DNA of 64,000 bases from Isoetes taiwanensis (GCA_021234155.1 JAJEKV010000063.1:6511710-6575709), one strand, 5' to 3'. Positions 1 to 12,855 are shown, counted from the stretch's first letter. The notes: generated by a model not told the origin, from the letters alone. A program made the numbers and translations.

Positions 1-214
1 ATGTGTTTATGTTGTATACTGACATGTATGTTTACGCTTCCGCATCTAGGTAGGCCCTGAGGGAGACGGGGTAAAATGACCCCTTCACTCTTCCCACTGG
101 GACTCGTACGGGTGCAGTGATTGTGGAGGGCCCTGTATCAGTGTGGAGCTGGTATGGGGGATGAACTCCTGTTTGTATACGGTGGGTGCACCGTATATGA
201 GTAGGGGACGTCAC
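1..214. other. Unassigned flank left of the inverted repeat
   Basis: No convincing gene. The only structure seen is a perfect 9-bp inverted repeat with a 4-base loop (TATACGGTG at 176-184, CACCGTATA at 189-197). The inverted-repeat block begins immediately to the right. Confidence 0.5.
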
Positions 215-727
215 ATTGACTGATTTTATATTAACACATGTAAGAAGGGTTTGACTGATTTTATGTGAATTTCAAAGCTGATTTTATATGAATTTCAAAG
301 TGAACATTGTAAATGAACCTATTCTTTGCAAATGAACATATTCTGGTTCTTTGCAAATGAACCTATTCTGGTACATCATGTGACAACTCTAGTGTTAGTA
401 TACTATAAAATATAAGAATAGAAATCTTGATACCTATATATAGGTGGTTGCTTATTCTTTACTTTTCTCCTCGCCAACCCTCCAAAATTCTAATATCTAG
501 CATCTTTTCCTTTTCCTATTTATTTCAATTTAATTCAATGCTTAAATATAGCTAGGTGTTAGAAATGCCTCTACAATTTCATGGTTGCCTACTATAAAAG
601 CTAATGCTTGTTTGTCGGGCAACTGTTACTGGTACTTAGTGTTACTAGTACTTAGTGAAATCATGTCAATAGAAGAATAGAATAAAACTAACACAAGGAT
701 TCATTTATAGACAAAAGATATGACAAC

Positions 728-1757
728 TTAGGAAGTTGAAACATATGGACATGAGTCATGAGAAACTATGGCAAGAGAACGTTTCTCGGTAATACTCATG
801 CCTATGAATTGACAATGTATAGATTGGGAAGATATATGTTTGGACATTGTAGTAGCCACCAAGGAACCTTCAAATATAATGTAGAATCCACTAGCATTTG
901 GGTATGCTACATATGGGTTAACACCATATAATGGAACATTCTTAGAAGTGAGCTCAAAAACAATTTTGCTCTCACTTTTTCGATGTAGGTAAAACTTGAC
1001 CTACAATCAAGACAATAGCATGTTCAGCCTAAAACCTTGTAATATTGCTTAAAATCGTTGAAAAGCGACCATACACATACCTTACTATCTGCTATTGGTC
1101 TTAAGAATATCTTCATATTTAGGCTTCCATCAATATGATAACTCCAGAGATTATCAGGATTCTTCACGTGGGTAGTCACCAATGCTTTTGCACTGATCAA
1201 TCCGGTGGGAAGACCCCGTTCATCATTACCTAGAGTTACATTCCAGTATTTGATTGAAATGCTCTGCAACAGAAACACGAAAAGGTACTTACATATGAAG
1301 GATTTATCGAACCCAAAATTTTAATCAAAGTCTTCTGATAAAGCCTGTGGGCGATTAGAATTCTGCAATTCCTTTTTCAATCAGTTCAATTCAAATTGAA
1401 TGAATCCGACCTTTTTGGAGTCTGAAAAATAAAAAGGGGGAGCGGAATTACCTTGAGGGTGATTTCTGGCTTTTTGGGGAAGAGGGAGAAATTCCCTATG
1501 AGAATGATAAGCACAAGAAAAGCCGATCCAATCGTTATTCTCCAACAGCTATGGACGTATATGCTTTGATGTTTGCAACTAACAAGATCAAACGGAAATA
1601 CAAGTTGATCATTTGCTGCAGCGCACGATCCGCTGATGCATGAGCAGCTATGGTGGTTGGCTGAGGGAGAGAGAAGTGTAGGTACGATGGTCATGCAAGG
1701 GCACACGATTTGCAGCAACAAATTACTTCCACTGCCTTTAGTCGACGCCACAACCAT
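728..1757 (-). CDS. LEA-2 / NDR1-HIN1-like (NHL) family protein, left copy
   Basis: Three exons on the minus strand. Exon 1 runs from an ATG at 1757 to the donor at 1452; exon 2 is 1263-1081 (183 nt) and exon 3 is 1000-728 (273 nt) with a TAA stop. All junctions show GT/AG and the phase is 0, giving about 253 residues, a normal NHL length. Exon 1 has a Cys-rich N-terminus, then a membrane segment (SAFLVLIILIGNF) followed by FPKKPEITLK, the usual position of the transmembrane helix ahead of the LEA-2 (WHy) domain. Exon 2 carries the domain core, including VTTHVKNPDNLWSYHIDGSL, which fits the family's 'V-x-V-x-N-P' strand. Exon 3 holds the last strands and a tail. NHL proteins are single-pass membrane proteins linked to defence and stress; that role is inferred from the family. 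The start codon is uncertain because sequence upstream of exon 1 differs in the 58.2-kb copy. Confidence 0.6.
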
Positions 1758-4026
1758 CTCCAGCTATTCTATTCGTTCAACATATTTTGGCTATTCGCCA
1801 TTCCCCCTTGCCCCCACGAGCAGAGCGCTGTATATACCAGACGATGTCATGTTATAGCCAGAGGCATATCCGTGGTATATCCGTGTCTTTGACATGTTAT
1901 AGCCACGCCAAAAAAAACAAGGTGCTGCGCACAGAGGGTTGCCCTCCATGGCCGGAGGGTGAAGTGGTTTAAATCATAGTTCAAAGTCATGTTTTGCAGA
2001 TTTATGTATGTTTTGCAAGGAAGAGTCTTGCTCTTGCCCTGGTAGATAAATGATGCACCTCAGAGAAGAAGCTATCATACCAAGAAATTGCAAGTAGTAA
2101 ATTACCCGTTGTTTTGAAGGAGAGGTACCTGATGTTCTGTTGTATAAAATATCTATCTGAAGCGGACCTTGAGGTATACAAAGGTTGCTCTTTCGTTTCA
2201 TCTGTCTTCTTCCACATAATGTATGATCTCATTTGAGTCCATGTTTGTTACTACCTAATGCATGGATTGGGAATAACATCATGTTAATGGTTCACGTTGT
2301 ATTAATAATGCCACCATAGATAGATCTGTAAAATAGCTAGCTGAAGCAACGATGAACACACTAGCAAGTCTGAACATGACATTTCTTTTGCACCTAATGC
2401 TCTGCCAAAACAAGCAGCGGAGTATGAGAATTGATTGTGCAAATAAGTGAGCGGAGTATGAGGATCGATTGTGCAAATAAGTGAGCGCACTGGGAATAAT
2501 GAAAATTTGCAACTAAATTCAATAATTAATGTATTATGTAATAGCTAAATGGATTGTGTTTTGGAAGACTAAATGGGAGGACCTGGGAACATGGAAAATA
2601 TAGTGAAATTGGTGCAGTGCCTCTGGACGCTTTGCAGATGAAACTATTCCTATTGTATATGATGATAAATTAGTCAATACCAAGCATAAGCAATGCTGCA
2701 AAATGTATCCAGACTGTTGGATGGCTACCCATAAATAGAGACAGCTTGCTAATTCTTCCTCCTAAAAAGCAAGGTCGTTGGCATTTTGCTAGCTAGATTT
2801 TGATTCCTTAAATATTAAATAGCTTTAGTTCAAATGCGTGCTGGTGTTTTGAAAGTAGTGTCATACATTTTGACTTCAAAATTATAGTATGCAGTATTGT
2901 CAATCAATGTTCTCACATTAGTATCAGAATTGTTACGCAAAAATATGAAGTTTTGTTGTTGTTTATTTGATGGAAGAACTTAAAATGAACAGCTCCCAAC
3001 ATATGTTGGATATAGCATTTAGCACCAGAAGTTTGATGGGCAATTTATTTTCTACAATTTGAGGTTATTTATAGCCTTCAAATTCTAAGGCCTGCACAAC
3101 TGAAGCATTGAATGCATTGTTAAAAACTGAAGCATTGAAAGCATTCTTCACACATTTGTGCTTGTGCCTCAACAAAATAAAAAGACATTAGCAAAATGCA
3201 TCAAAAATTATTTTATTGTCCATCCCAATTTTGAAATTGCGTTAAAAAAATATTGTGACCAATTTTGAAACGGTATTTCAAACTGTGCCTATGGATTAAT
3301 CTCCTATATTGGACAAAAATGTTAATAGCATCTGATGCAATAAGTAACTTGGATTCTTGCTTGGTTGATCTTATCAAATATCCAAGAATATTCAAGAACC
3401 CACTATAGTAGAAAAGGCTTACATGATACCTGAATATATTAAAGATGGAGAAATCTGGCCCATGATGTCAATAAGGCATTACCGACTGCATCAATATAGG
3501 TCCATTCTACTGTAGCATTGAATTTATGGAACAGAAGTAATCTGGAAGTTGATTGTTCTCCTCTTCAATGATTTAGATGTTGTTCCAAAGAGATGCACGT
3601 CTCTTATTGCGTGACTCGGCCCTCCAAGGAAGAAGAGCGTTGCAGTTGAATGTCTTCAATTTCCATAAATTTAGCCATTAGGAGGCAATCTATTCCAATT
3701 CTTCAAAATACTTACCCGTTATGAGGACCTGCAAGGGATGGTTTAATAATATGATAGATAGTCTAACAAATTTGGATCACTTTTTAGTGCCTTTAGTATA
3801 TTTTTCAAAAAGAAACAACTTACTTTTTCAGATGCCCAATAGACTTTTGTGAGATGTTATGTTTTACTGGAAGGAGACATCTCTTTTTCACGTCTACTAT
3901 TTTCTCTGCATGGAAATGGTTTTCTAGCGCTTGTTGCTTCAGAAATCATTTCTCACTTTAAAACCATTTCACCAGTAGAGACACAAAATTCTGCCTCATG
4001 TGGCTTGCCAGCCTCTAGCATGTTCT
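1758..4026. other. Spacer of the inverted repeat, left part
   Basis: AT-rich sequence without a convincing gene. Short ORFs on both strands have no recognisable domain. The whole stretch recurs at about 58420-60775 with a few per cent difference. Relative to that copy, a segment of about 170 bp is missing near 1645, and about 20-25 extra bases lie near 1845-1875, next to a duplicated 'ATGTTATAGCCA' motif. Confidence 0.5.
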
Positions 4027-4039
4027 GCACTCTAAATGT

Positions 4040-5115
4040 TTTTTTTTTTTTTTTTTTTTTTTTGAAGGAAAGAAGTTTCTGTATTAATCAGATAGGAAGA
4101 ATTACAATACAGAGATCCCTCTATGGATCAGATATAAGTTAAGTACAAAGGATCCCATCTGGATCTGAATCATGTCTGTAACTAAAGAACACATGAGCCT
4201 CTCTCAACCTCTTCTTCTGTCTCAATTAAACAGAGTACTATAGGAGCCAAGTACCCATTTTCCACAGCTACAAACAAATCTTGAATGCTCCAAAAACCTC
4301 TTGCAAAACTAGAAATGAAGATGGAAAGAGATGAAGAGTAACCCGAAGCAGTCTCCGCTTCTCGTTCGGAATCCCATACTTCAAACTATGATCAAATTAT
4401 ACAATTTTATTACCGTATGTGAGATCAAAAGGAGATGCTTTGCATTGTCGGGGTGCGCCAAATCACCGACACAGAATCGGCTAGACACACGTTCCAGCCA
4501 CCGTAACTCTCCCTAAAATCCTCGCTCATGATATCCGGTCTTGATATGGAAGCATCACCGGCACAATAGATCCCTAGCTCGGCAATCTCAAATAACCCAA
4601 CATTACATTATAAAACCAGAATCCGAGATCAAGAATTTACTCAACTTCTTCCAAGAAAAACACCTCCGCATCTTTACGCTAGCAAGAAAGAGCAAGAGGA
4701 GGGGAAAACAACCAAATGATCCAAAAATCCAACTAGAAAGACCGCCCAAAAGACCCTAAAATTGCTTTCTTTAAAGATTCTCGCTTAAATTTCGCTCCAC
4801 CTTATAGACTCTAATGCCTTTCTGATTGTGATATAAATCATCATTCTTCTAAAGATTGAGAGCAAAAATGCCACGTTAGTGGCTTACCAGCCTGAATCCA
4901 AAAGACCGCCTTGAAGCTGCTTCAAAATCTGATCTGCAAATTCTTTGAAGGCAAAATCGTCTGGAGCACCGGCAAACCCCACTAGCACCGGTTTGGTCTT
5001 TGATCTGCAAGAAGGTCTGCAGCAGTGCCGGAAAGAGAGGAGAGGAGGGCGGCCTCCTTCCTCTGCTGCCGCCCTAGCCGCAGGCGCTAAGGGCTGCGCC
5101 AAGAAACATCCTTTC
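4040..5115 (-). mobile_element. Poly-A retroposon insertion with 13-bp target duplication
   Basis: Read on the minus strand, a 1.08-kb unit ends in a poly-A tail (the T-run at 4040-4063), preceded by an L1-like 3' end (TTAATACAGAAACTTC). It is flanked by identical 13-bp copies of GCACTCTAAATGT at 4027-4039 and 5116-5128. The related block at 57437-64000 has the empty site with one copy (60776-60788). At its 5' end is a 72-codon ORF (5102-4884, minus) rich in Ala, Pro and Arg, of unknown nature. No reverse transcriptase is present, so it was mobilised in trans. It could be an internally deleted L1-type LINE or a processed transcript. Confidence 0.85.
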
Positions 5116-5128
5116 GCACTCTAAATGT

Positions 5129-5960
5129 AGCTTCAAGAGCAAACCTATCTTGTGCATCAATTCCTTTACCACCATGACCCCTCCTGAAAGGAATGTTATC
5201 ACCAGGCTTTATTACATCATGCCCATTTTCGCTTACAAACTATTTGTTTAAACTACTTATGCCATTATTAAAAGAATTGTAGCAAGCCTAGATTCAACTA
5301 AGAAAATAATTCTAAATGATTTTCAAGATCAAAGAAAATAATCTACAACCACATTCCTCGCTCTAACATACCCAATCTACAAAAAAAAGGTGGCATAAAA
5401 AGACCAGAATATGGATATAAAGGAAAGTGTAATAAAGTTGAAAAACAAACCTCTAGAACTTAAGAAGATCCAATCCCAAGTCGAAATTGGAATGCTTTTT
5501 AAATAAGCAGTTTGTGTCAGACACGTAATCTCTGTTCAGAAAGTCAGTTGGAAATAATGCCAGATTTTAAAAAACCGAAGTCCCTTGCAAAATGCGGCCA
5601 TGCTGAATCCCTTGGAAACAATGCCAGAATTTAGAGAATTGAAGTCCCTTGCAAAATGGATGTAAGAAACATACCTAAGCAATAGATCCGTAGATCCTTG
5701 GTGTTGCGGATCATTGGTAAATAGATCAAGAGCTATATTGAACTCTTCAACAAAACCTTTTGAAAATGGATTTAAGGCATGTTGCTTCTGCATGCATAAA
5801 AACAAAATGAGAGCATACTCAGCGTGGTTGGAATCCGTTAATGGCAGTCTCTACTTAACCTAACAGCTACAGAAGACCAATCGAATCCAGAGAAAAAACC
5901 TGTCCTTGCAACAAAAAACGGCCGCAGAGGGCACAAAAGAAGCATTTGCCTTTCTGGAGA
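5129..5960. other. Spacer of the inverted repeat, right part
   Basis: No convincing gene. An imperfect tandem duplication of about 55-60 bp lies near 5550-5660, built around 'AATGCCAGA' and 'GAAGTCCCTTGCAAAATG'. The stretch is repeated at 60789-61640. Confidence 0.45.
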
Positions 5961-5969
5961 TCGGTTGGG

Positions 5970-6753
5970 CAGAAATGAAGCACCAAAAAGAAATCCCTCT
6001 TCTCCAAAAAGCCAGAAATCACCCTCAAGGTAATTCCGCTCTCCCTTTTTATTTTTCAGACTCCAAAAAGGTCGGATTCATTCAATTTGAATTGAACTGA
6101 TTGAAAAAAGAATTGCAGAATTCTAATCGCCCACAGGCTTTATCGGAAGACTTTGATTAAAATTTTGGGTTCGATAAATCCTTCATATGTAAGTACCTTT
6201 TCGTGTTTCTGTTGCAGAGCATTTCAATCAAATATTGGAATGTAACTCTAGGTAATGATGAACGAGGTCTTCCCACGTGATTGATCAGTGCAAAAGCATT
6301 GGTGACTACCCACGTGAAGCATCCTGATAATCTCTGGAGTTATCATATTGATGGAAGCCTAAATATGAAGATATTCTTAAGACCAATAGCAGATAGTAAG
6401 GTATGAGTATGGTCGTTTTTCAACCATTTTAAGCAATATAACAAGGTTTTAGACTGAACATGCTATTGTCTTGATTGTAGATCAAGTTTTACCTACATCG
6501 AAAAAGTGAGAGCAAAATTGTTTTTGAGCTCACTTCTAAGAATGTTCCATTATATGGTGTTAACCCATATGTAGCATACCCAAATGCTGGTGGATTCTAC
6601 ATTATATTTGAAGGTTCCTTGGTGGCTACTACAATGTCCAAACATATATCTTCCCAATCTATACATTGTCGGGTTCATAGGCATGAGTATTACCGAAAAT
6701 GTTCTCTTGCCATAGTTTCTCATGACTCATGTCCATATGTTTCAACTTCCTAA
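5970..6753 (+). pseudogene. LEA-2/NHL-like gene, right copy, disabled
   Basis: Inverted partner of the gene at 728-1757. Exon 1 retains only its 3' end (KKPEITLK, ending at 6030) and lacks the membrane segment; the upstream sequence is unrelated to the left copy. Exon 2 is 6218-6400 with intact splice sites, but codon 34 has become TGA (6278-6280, where the left copy reads GGA). Exon 3 is 6481-6753, ending in TAA; a pair of compensating single-base indels changes its tail relative to the left copy. The same stop occurs in the distal copy (61941), so the lesion predates the segmental duplication. Confidence 0.7.
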
Positions 6754-7680
6754 GTTGTCATATCTTTTGTCTATAAATGAATCCTGTGTTAGTTTTATTC
6801 TATTCTTCTATTGACATGATTTCACTAAGTACTAGTAACACTAAGTACCCGATGAATTGTCCTACAAAACAAGCATTAGCTTTTATAGTAGGCAACCATG
6901 AAATTGTAGAGGCATTTCTAACACCTAGCTATATTTAAGCATTGAATTAAATTGAAATAAATAGGAAAAGGGAAAGATGCTAGATATTAGAATTTTGGAG
7001 GGTTGGCGAGGAGAAAAGTAAAGAATAAGCAACCACCTATATATAGGTATCAAGATTTCTATTCTTATATTTTATAGTATACTAACACTAGAGTTGTCAC
7101 ATGATGTACCAGAATAGGTTCATTTGCAAAGAACCAGAATAGGTTCATTTGCAAAGAATAAGTTCATTTACAATGTTCACTTTGAAATTCATATAAAATC
7201 AGCTTTGAAATTCACATAAAATCAGTCAAACCCTTCTTACATGTGTTAATATAAAATCAGTCAAACCCTTCTTACATGTGTTAATATATGGCAGTCATGC
7301 TGCATGAAAAAAATACCTAAAAATTTATTGGTCAATACCTAAAAATTTAATGGTCCCGTTTATGAGAGTTACCCTTAAGGTAAACCCAAGGGGGCCAAGT
7401 CTGTTTTACTTCATTTTTAGATAAAGTAAAACTGTCTTAGTAAAAAGATTTTTATGATTATGAGTTTTTAGTAGGGTTGCCTAACCCAAGGTGCACGATT
7501 TCGTGCAATTCTAGCTATGCCACGTGTATGCCATATATTCACAGAGTCAGCACAACCTTTTCATTGCGCTATAGCAATCTTATGGCGCTCTTCTTCAGAA
7601 TCATCTGATATATCCTCTTGAGTCTTCCTCCAGATTATTTAACAGAGCTATTCTATTAGAAATACAGGGATCTCAATGAG

Positions 7681-7787
7681 ATGAAAGATGTGAATGGAGC
7701 TCCTGCGATGGCATTCTCGGCTATTGCGGTCAGGGATTTGAGGACCCACAACGAGCTTTTTCCCATTTTTGCATGTTTTGCGGCCAT
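7681..7787 (+). CDS. Candidate exon of an unrecognised gene
   Basis: An open segment begins at ATG 7681, contains AMAFSAIAVRDLRTHNELF and PIFACFAAM, and ends at a good donor (GTAAGT at 7788). The same frame extends upstream for about 18 codons with one stop. A second possible exon lies at about 8341-8402 (VVWQVWTANLITYEDRFNL, followed by a GTAAGG donor). The first exon is conserved, with a GTGAGT donor, at 63577-63683. I do not recognise the protein. Confidence 0.3.
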
Positions 7788-9190
7788 GTAAGTTGCTCTT
7801 AAGTATTCATTTAAGTTTCCTTCCCTGTTATTTTCTTGAACTAATCATGCCCCTGTTTCTTGATGACAACAAAATTTTTTGGGGCAAACACTTAGAATGC
7901 TAGCTGCATGGAGTGCAGTTTAGCTGGTCTCCTATTGACGATTTGCCCCCCTCCTTCGAGGAAGCTTCATCACCCTTACCCCCCGTCTCAAGCCAAATGG
8001 ATCGCATTTCTAGGCTTGTAAAATCCGCATTGAGGAATACTGCCTCTGTGAAAATGCTATAATTACACTGTAACAGGGTGTTCCATAACTTTAGAATTGG
8101 AGCTTGTCGAAACCTTGTGCCCTTAGGTATGGGAGGAGTTACATATTGAGAGGACTTTTGTTTCTTTTCTTAATAGTTGAATTTTTGGCCTAGATTTATT
8201 TACTTGTGGAATTGATATCCAAGCTGGCAATATGGGTATTAATTTTGATATCACTAAAAATTTAGAGACCTATCTTCATAGGTTTACTTAACTTATGCTG
8301 TCATAACTCTTCTTAGGATGATAACTTGACTTTTCTTCCAGGTAGGGTAGTCTGGCAGGTTTGGACTGCCAATCTCATTACATATGAGGACCGATTTAAC
8401 CTGTAAGGATTTTTGTATCTTTTGAGTCCTATGGTTAGTCTTTTTCTTACATTATACTTTGCAAGCACAGAATTGGACAGGAGCTAGGCACAGATTCCCC
8501 CCAAATAGACCAGGCAATGCATTGTAGGCCAGCTGCTACATGGTTTGTTGGGCTTCTAGTAGAGGATTGGTTGATGGAGCATGGTTCTTATTTTCACTCT
8601 TAAAATCTAACTTCTTAACAATCTTGATCTCGACTGAACGCAGTACTTGAGTAGCACTTGTAGCTTCGCAATGACACCATGGTAATTCGTCCTTAGATTG
8701 AATTTGCACATTGTTCTTGTGGTGAACTTATTCAACTACTCTCGTTTATTTCTTGCCATAATTTTTTTTTATTTTGATTCTTTTTTAATCTGGTTGTTCC
8801 ATAATTTTCTCACATGGAGGATACTATGAGTTTTTGATGCCTGAGTGACAGTTTTACATTTCAATTTTGTAGCACCAGTGATGCTACTGTATGTCAGAAG
8901 ATAAGCCGCTAGATGCCAGTTTGGAGATCTAACAATTCTATGGTGAGTATAATAATAATCTCCTGGAAAAGGGAGGAATTACATATGCAGGTTATATAGA
9001 CCCTTCTTTCTGGAATTGAATAGTATTTTTCAAAATCCAAATGCTACATGTGGTAATGAAGCGAAGTTTATCCTTTCTGACTTGTCCTCCGTGCATTCTT
9101 GCAGGTAACATGTTGATAGATCGTGTGCTACACTTTTGTTGCATGTGTGCCTTCAAGGTACATTGGCGGTCAGAACACTATTCCTATTGT
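7788..9190. other. Intronic or intergenic DNA, no firm gene
   Basis: AT-rich sequence. Apart from the possible exon at 8341-8402 I see no domain, RNA gene or transposon terminus. The part up to about 8106 is duplicated at the right edge of the window. Confidence 0.35.
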
Positions 9191-9194
9191 AGAA

Positions 9195-9230
9195 GGAAGG
9201 AAGGAAGGAAGGAAATTTTAACGTCCACGT
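9195..9230 (-). repeat. (GGAA)n tract joined to a minimal LINE 3' end
   Basis: A run of GGAA units is followed by ATTTTAACGTCCACG. The same junction of tetranucleotide run and TTTTAACGTCCACG is the 3' terminus of the LINE at 50228-55090 (read on the minus strand). No further LINE sequence follows here, so this looks like an almost completely 5'-truncated insertion of about 15 bp plus tail. Confidence 0.5.
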
Positions 9231-9540
9231 AGAGAAGCAAAAGAGCAACATGAAGGGAAATGTTACATTGTTATTAGATAGATAGATAGAATAGAATACA
9301 TTTATGTCCTTTGTGCCGTAAGGCCCCTGGACTTGTGTAGCATGGGCGAGCTCCCTACAAGGGTGCTACTAGCACATCACGCTGTTTTAATGTAGCCTTT
9401 TCTAAGGTCGACTTTTTTCCTTTAATACCAAAGACCCAGCTTTTACCTCGGCTTCTTGGCCGCGTGCGGTGATCGCGTCGTTATCAATCAGCTTTTAGCC
9501 GAAATTTGTTTGTGGGGCTATATGACCCGTATTGTACAGA

Positions 9541-12500
9541 TCATATTACAAGCCCTCTTTCACTGTGTACCTCTCTGTGTCTGGTCATCATTCTTTGGAT
9601 CGCATCTGCCAGATCCCGTAACGATTCCGTCATCGTCATCATCCTGTGGATTGGTTCCCCCCACTTTATATTTCTATATCTGTCCCTGATGTCCCCATAG
9701 ATGGGGCAGTCGTTAATCATATGGTTTTCATCCTCTATTCCCCCCCTGTCACATATTCTGCATATCCTATCCTCCTTGTCTATCCCTCTCCATCTGTCCT
9801 TTTCGATTCTTAGGTCGTGGCTTCCCATCCTGAATCTGACCAGTATGTCCCTTCTGTTCTTCCCCAATATGTTATCCCGGTACACCTGGTGTCCCATCTG
9901 TTGGTCTGGATTAAAAACTTGTATGAGCGATTAAATTCTTGGGTCCTGTGTGTGTCTCTCAGAGCCATGCTCTCGCCGCTATGTCCGTCCAATCCTCATT
10001 CCACTTTGCTCTTCTTCTATCGTTACTTTCGGGTTTAGTCCCATCTTCCCGGTCCATGTTGCCACCTCTCTCAACCATCCAAAGGCCTTCAAGGATGTGT
10101 GACTTTGCTGATTCGGTGATTGCGATCTTTGGGCGACAGTTTCCCTTGGATGTCTCCAGCGTTGTCTCTGAGCAGGTATCTTATGGTTCTCTCCCATGCT
10201 CTCACTTCCATTGGCCTTTGCCCTGTTTCGAGGACCATGATTGTCAGTGGCGTGTTTGTCCTTACCCTGAATTCCTGTCTGTGCCATTGTCTAAAAATTC
10301 CTTCCTGCTTTTCCCAGTTTCTTTCTGTTAAGCCTGGCCCCCATGCTTCTGCTCCGTACAACTGGGTGGTGGCTACCGCTGCACTAAATAGGTAGCATTT
10401 GATGTCCCAATCAGTTATTCGACTTCTGTTACAGAAGTTTTTCATGTTAAAGTAACTTCCTATAGCTGATTGGAATCTGGCGTTAGCTCCTTTGGCCCAC
10501 TTCCCTGTGCCATGTGCATCATAACCTAGATATCTGTATTCTGTTGCTTCCTCTATCTCCTTCTCTTTATATCTGAAAGGTTTATGCCTGTTCCTGTGTC
10601 CAAAGATTACTATCTTTGTTTTTGCTAGGTTCATCTTTGTTAGCCCCCAGATCTTCACAAAATTGTTCCAGATTTTGAGCAATGCATGCATTCCTTTGTT
10701 TTTTGTTGCCATCATACCAAGATCGTCCGCATATAGCATTATTGGTACCTTAGTGTCTCCCAGTGTGGGGGCATACTCGTCCCCTTGTTGATCTGTTATG
10801 TATCCCTGTAGTGCATCTATGTATATTCCAAACAGGGTTGGGGATAACGGGCATCCCTGCTTCACACCTGTGTCACATATTATCGGCTGTCCTTCCTGTT
10901 CCATCTTTGCATACACCTTGTGGTACAGTCTTTTATGACGATCCTACCATGCTTCGGGGCTCGCATATCCATTAGTCTTTTTAGCGGCTTCTCTCTCTTT
11001 GGATCAGTCAAACGCTTTTACAAATCTACAAAGCAAAAAGGATTATTTTTCTTTCCATGCGCTTTGTTCTGCTCTATTAGTATCCGAAGGGTCACGAGAT
11101 GATCTGTGGTTGAGTGCTCTGGTCTGAACCCAGCTTGCCCTTGTGCTCTCACATTTCCTTCCTCTGCCCATTTCTTTAGTTTGTTATCCAGTACCTTTCC
11201 AAACCATTTTGCGAAAATCGAGCTTACCATTATCGTCCTATAGTTCCCTGGATCTTTTCTATTCCCTGCCTTATGTAGGGGTATGACTCTGTTGTATGTC
11301 CATCTGTCTGGGAGCCCTGTATGTATGATGCCGTTAAAAATGTCTGTTACCTGTCTGCTTATTTCTGTCTCGGCGCATTTCAGCAATTCCACGGTCAGGC
11401 CGTATAAATCTGGTGCTTTGTGATTAGCCATTTTGTTTAGGGCTAACATTACTTCCAGCATATTGAAGCATGGTCTGTCCGGGTCATGCTGTATTGGTAT
11501 TGGTACCGGTGGCGCCCCTGTCTTATATAATTTGTCCAGATATGTCTCCCATCCCTCGGTTCCAATGTCATCTTGTTCGTCCCTTGCTTTTACATTGCTA
11601 CCCCCTCCTTTGTTTTTGAATCCTTTCCAGAATCTTCGGGGCTGTTTTCTCAGCAGTTTTCCCATGTACCATTGGTGTTTGTAGAAAGGTTTATCGTATC
11701 TTTTCTTCTTTAGTAACCTTAAGTATGCTGCCTTCTCTTCTCGGTATGTCTCCCTCCCCTTATGCTTTCTCAATTTCCTCTTGTGTTCTCTGCACTCGTC
11801 ATCATACCATACTGAAGCTCTGAATGCCCCGTTCTTCCTAATTTTGATCCTTCTCCCAAACACATCTGCTGCTACCCTTATCATTATGTCATTGAGGGTA
11901 TTCCCATTGTCAATTGCATTGTGTTCCCCCAGTCCCATTTTCCCATTTCATCCTTGATCATTTGGGTAAAGGTTTCTCGCGTGCCTTTCACCGGAATTGA
12001 ATTCTTACCCCGCCTTTGTTATCCTTCTTTATTTACATGCCATCCTTTTGTGGCGCCTCATCCAATCTAAATGTTAGTTTGATCGGTCTATGGCTTTCCC
12101 TTTTCCCGGTCGGCCATTCCCGTAGCATTAGCCCTTCTACCTTTTCTCTGGCGCTTGGTCGCTCAAAATTATATAATCCACTATGCTCTTACCATGTGAG
12201 TTTTGGCTCAGAAAACCTCCCCGATCCCTCCATCTTTTTGTGCCATTAGCTATGATCACCCCTCGTTGCCGCAGGACTTCCAAAGAATAGCTCACCCCTA
12301 GCGTTGACCTCAGCCTTTTATCTTCTCGTATCCCTCTCGCCATTCCTGTGTCCTCGCCGTGTACACTATCCCGACCATCTTTCTCATCTCATCGCGTAAT
12401 TTGTGCTTGTTCCCTGCGCAGTTCTCGCATTTAGATCTCCTACTATAATCATTGGTCCTTGTCCCTTCCATTTCGTTATGTTTTCTCCCGTTCAACAATT

Positions 12501-12769
12501 CCAAATTTATCATTTGTTTGGCGGGTAATATGCAATTATCGAACTACCTCTTGTTTATTTTTCAATTGAATATTCAAAACCATATATCTTTTATTGATAT
12601 CCGAATATAACATACATGCATTGTGAGCCGCACTATTCTTTATATAACAAGCCAGGGCCTCACTCCCTCTCCCTTTCTTGAAATCCCCGCTTTTCCAACA
12701 TGTAAACAAATGGTACCCTTCCTCCTCCTCCGTAGCCTTTTTAGTGTTATGCTCCCATGTCTCGCCCAA
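9541..12769 (-). pseudogene. LINE 1 ORF2: endonuclease and reverse transcriptase, frame-broken
   Basis: Endonuclease motifs: GETWE at 12769-12755, IIVGDLNAR near 12440, SIVDYIILSD near 12175 and SHRPIKLTF near 12090, spread over several frames. Reverse transcriptase: YNRVIPLHKAGNRKDPGNYR near 11290, QAGFRPEHSTTDHL near 11110, GVKQGCPLSPTLFGIYIDAL near 10840 and an intact catalytic YADD near 10735. The C-terminal knuckle, CRICDRGGIEDENHMINDC, lies near 9760. The active-site residues are present, but the frame changes at about 9900-10090, 10916-11018, 11940 and in the endonuclease. Either the element is dead or the assembly has indel errors. Confidence 0.8.
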
Positions 12770-12855
12770 GCATATTATGTCACAAAATAGTGGGCACCTT
12801 CCAGCCTTTCTCCATCATCCCATGGGTACCCTGCAGCAGTTCCATTACCATAGTG

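Larger units (their letters stand above)
215..7264. repeat. Long inverted repeat (palindromic gene pair)
   Basis: Bases 215 to about 1490 reappear as the reverse complement at about 5990-7264, with only scattered differences. The outer edge is recognisable as TTGACTGATTTTATA at 215-229 against TATAAAATCAGTCAA at 7250-7264. The spacer between the arms is about 4.5 kb. Each arm holds exons 2 and 3 of a LEA-2/NHL-like gene in head-to-head orientation. The inner edge falls at the end of exon 1, so the 5' portions of the two copies differ. The arms are genic and have no obvious transposon termini, so an inverted gene duplication is more likely than a TIR transposon. Confidence 0.85.

Noticed and set aside
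215-7264. A TIR transposon with 1.27-kb terminal repeats
   Set aside because: The arms are gene exons and introns, there is no target duplication at the edges, and no transposase in the spacer. A gene inversion-duplication fits better.
9541-9897. Plus-strand frames overlapping LINE 1
   Set aside because: They are antisense shadows of the C-terminal knuckle and reverse transcriptase on the minus strand.
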